Shown here: in pieces, positions 63,971-64,000 of the stretch | How the letters are laid out: each line of letters opens with the position of its first letter | How positions within the stretch are numbered: the stretch's first letter is position 1 | DNA from: Cyclospora cayetanensis | Taxonomy: Eukaryota > Apicomplexa > Conoidasida > Eucoccidiorida > Eimeriidae | NCBI RefSeq assembly: GCF_002999335.1 | Contig: NW_020312074.1 | Coordinates: 1-64,000, forward strand | Direction: 5' to 3' | Length of the DNA: 64,000 bases | Made by a program: the position numbers and the translations under genes | Notes under the pieces: model-generated | The model's input: the letters and a program-made list of their open reading frames with translations, nothing else | What the model was told of the DNA's origin: nothing | Databases searched by the model: none

Positions 63971-64000
63971 GTTGTTGCCCCCACATGACATGCAGGTCCC

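Overview
This looks like nuclear DNA of an apicomplexan, most probably a coccidian of the genus Eimeria. The protein-coding genes are eukaryotic with many GT-AG introns. Coding sequence in parts of the window is full of CAG/CTG-type triplet tracts that give poly-Gln, poly-Ala and poly-Ser runs. Introns carry long microsatellites and minisatellites. Repeat-rich and repeat-poor stretches alternate on a scale of 5-15 kb, which is how Eimeria chromosomes are described. The species cannot be fixed from the sequence alone.

Layout. Repeat-rich segment 1 (1-13.9 kb) is nearly filled by one very large minus-strand gene (13818 to 1977, 9 exons, about 3,380 residues), which I identify by block-by-block similarity as the cohesin loader SCC2/NIPBL. 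Repeat-poor segment 1 (13.9-19.4 kb) has no recognisable gene but holds two diverged copies of a dispersed repeat. From 19.4 to 27.3 kb lie a small two-exon plus-strand gene (putative mitochondrial protein) and a minus-strand 11-exon gene for translation initiation factor eIF3e, whose introns contain two long tandem arrays. Repeat-poor segment 2 (27.3-34.7 kb) has no intact gene but carries a decayed Ty3/gypsy-like pol relic on the minus strand.

From 34.7 to 42.7 kb is a complete 15-exon plus-strand gene for the proteasome base subunit RPN1, with two perfect palindromes, a 31-bp minisatellite and a 1.1-kb TG/TATG microsatellite in its introns. The next repeat-poor stretch (42.7-58.4 kb) contains a secreted, roughly 25-exon protein (45.6-54.9 kb) that resembles a large rhoptry-neck protein; its identity is not settled. 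The window ends with a type II phosphatidylinositol 4-kinase with a ubiquitin-like N-terminal region (58.5-64 kb, plus strand), which may run past the edge.

The genes are unrelated housekeeping or secretory genes; there is no operon or functional cluster. Exon models were built by eye: for SCC2, eIF3e, RPN1 and PI4K every junction was checked for GT-AG ends and matching phase. No tRNA, rRNA, CRISPR array or telomeric array was found. I did not find a clear new biological system. The most unusual items are a candidate 26-nt intron, long perfect palindromes inside introns, and a recurring GTNCGT splice-donor class.
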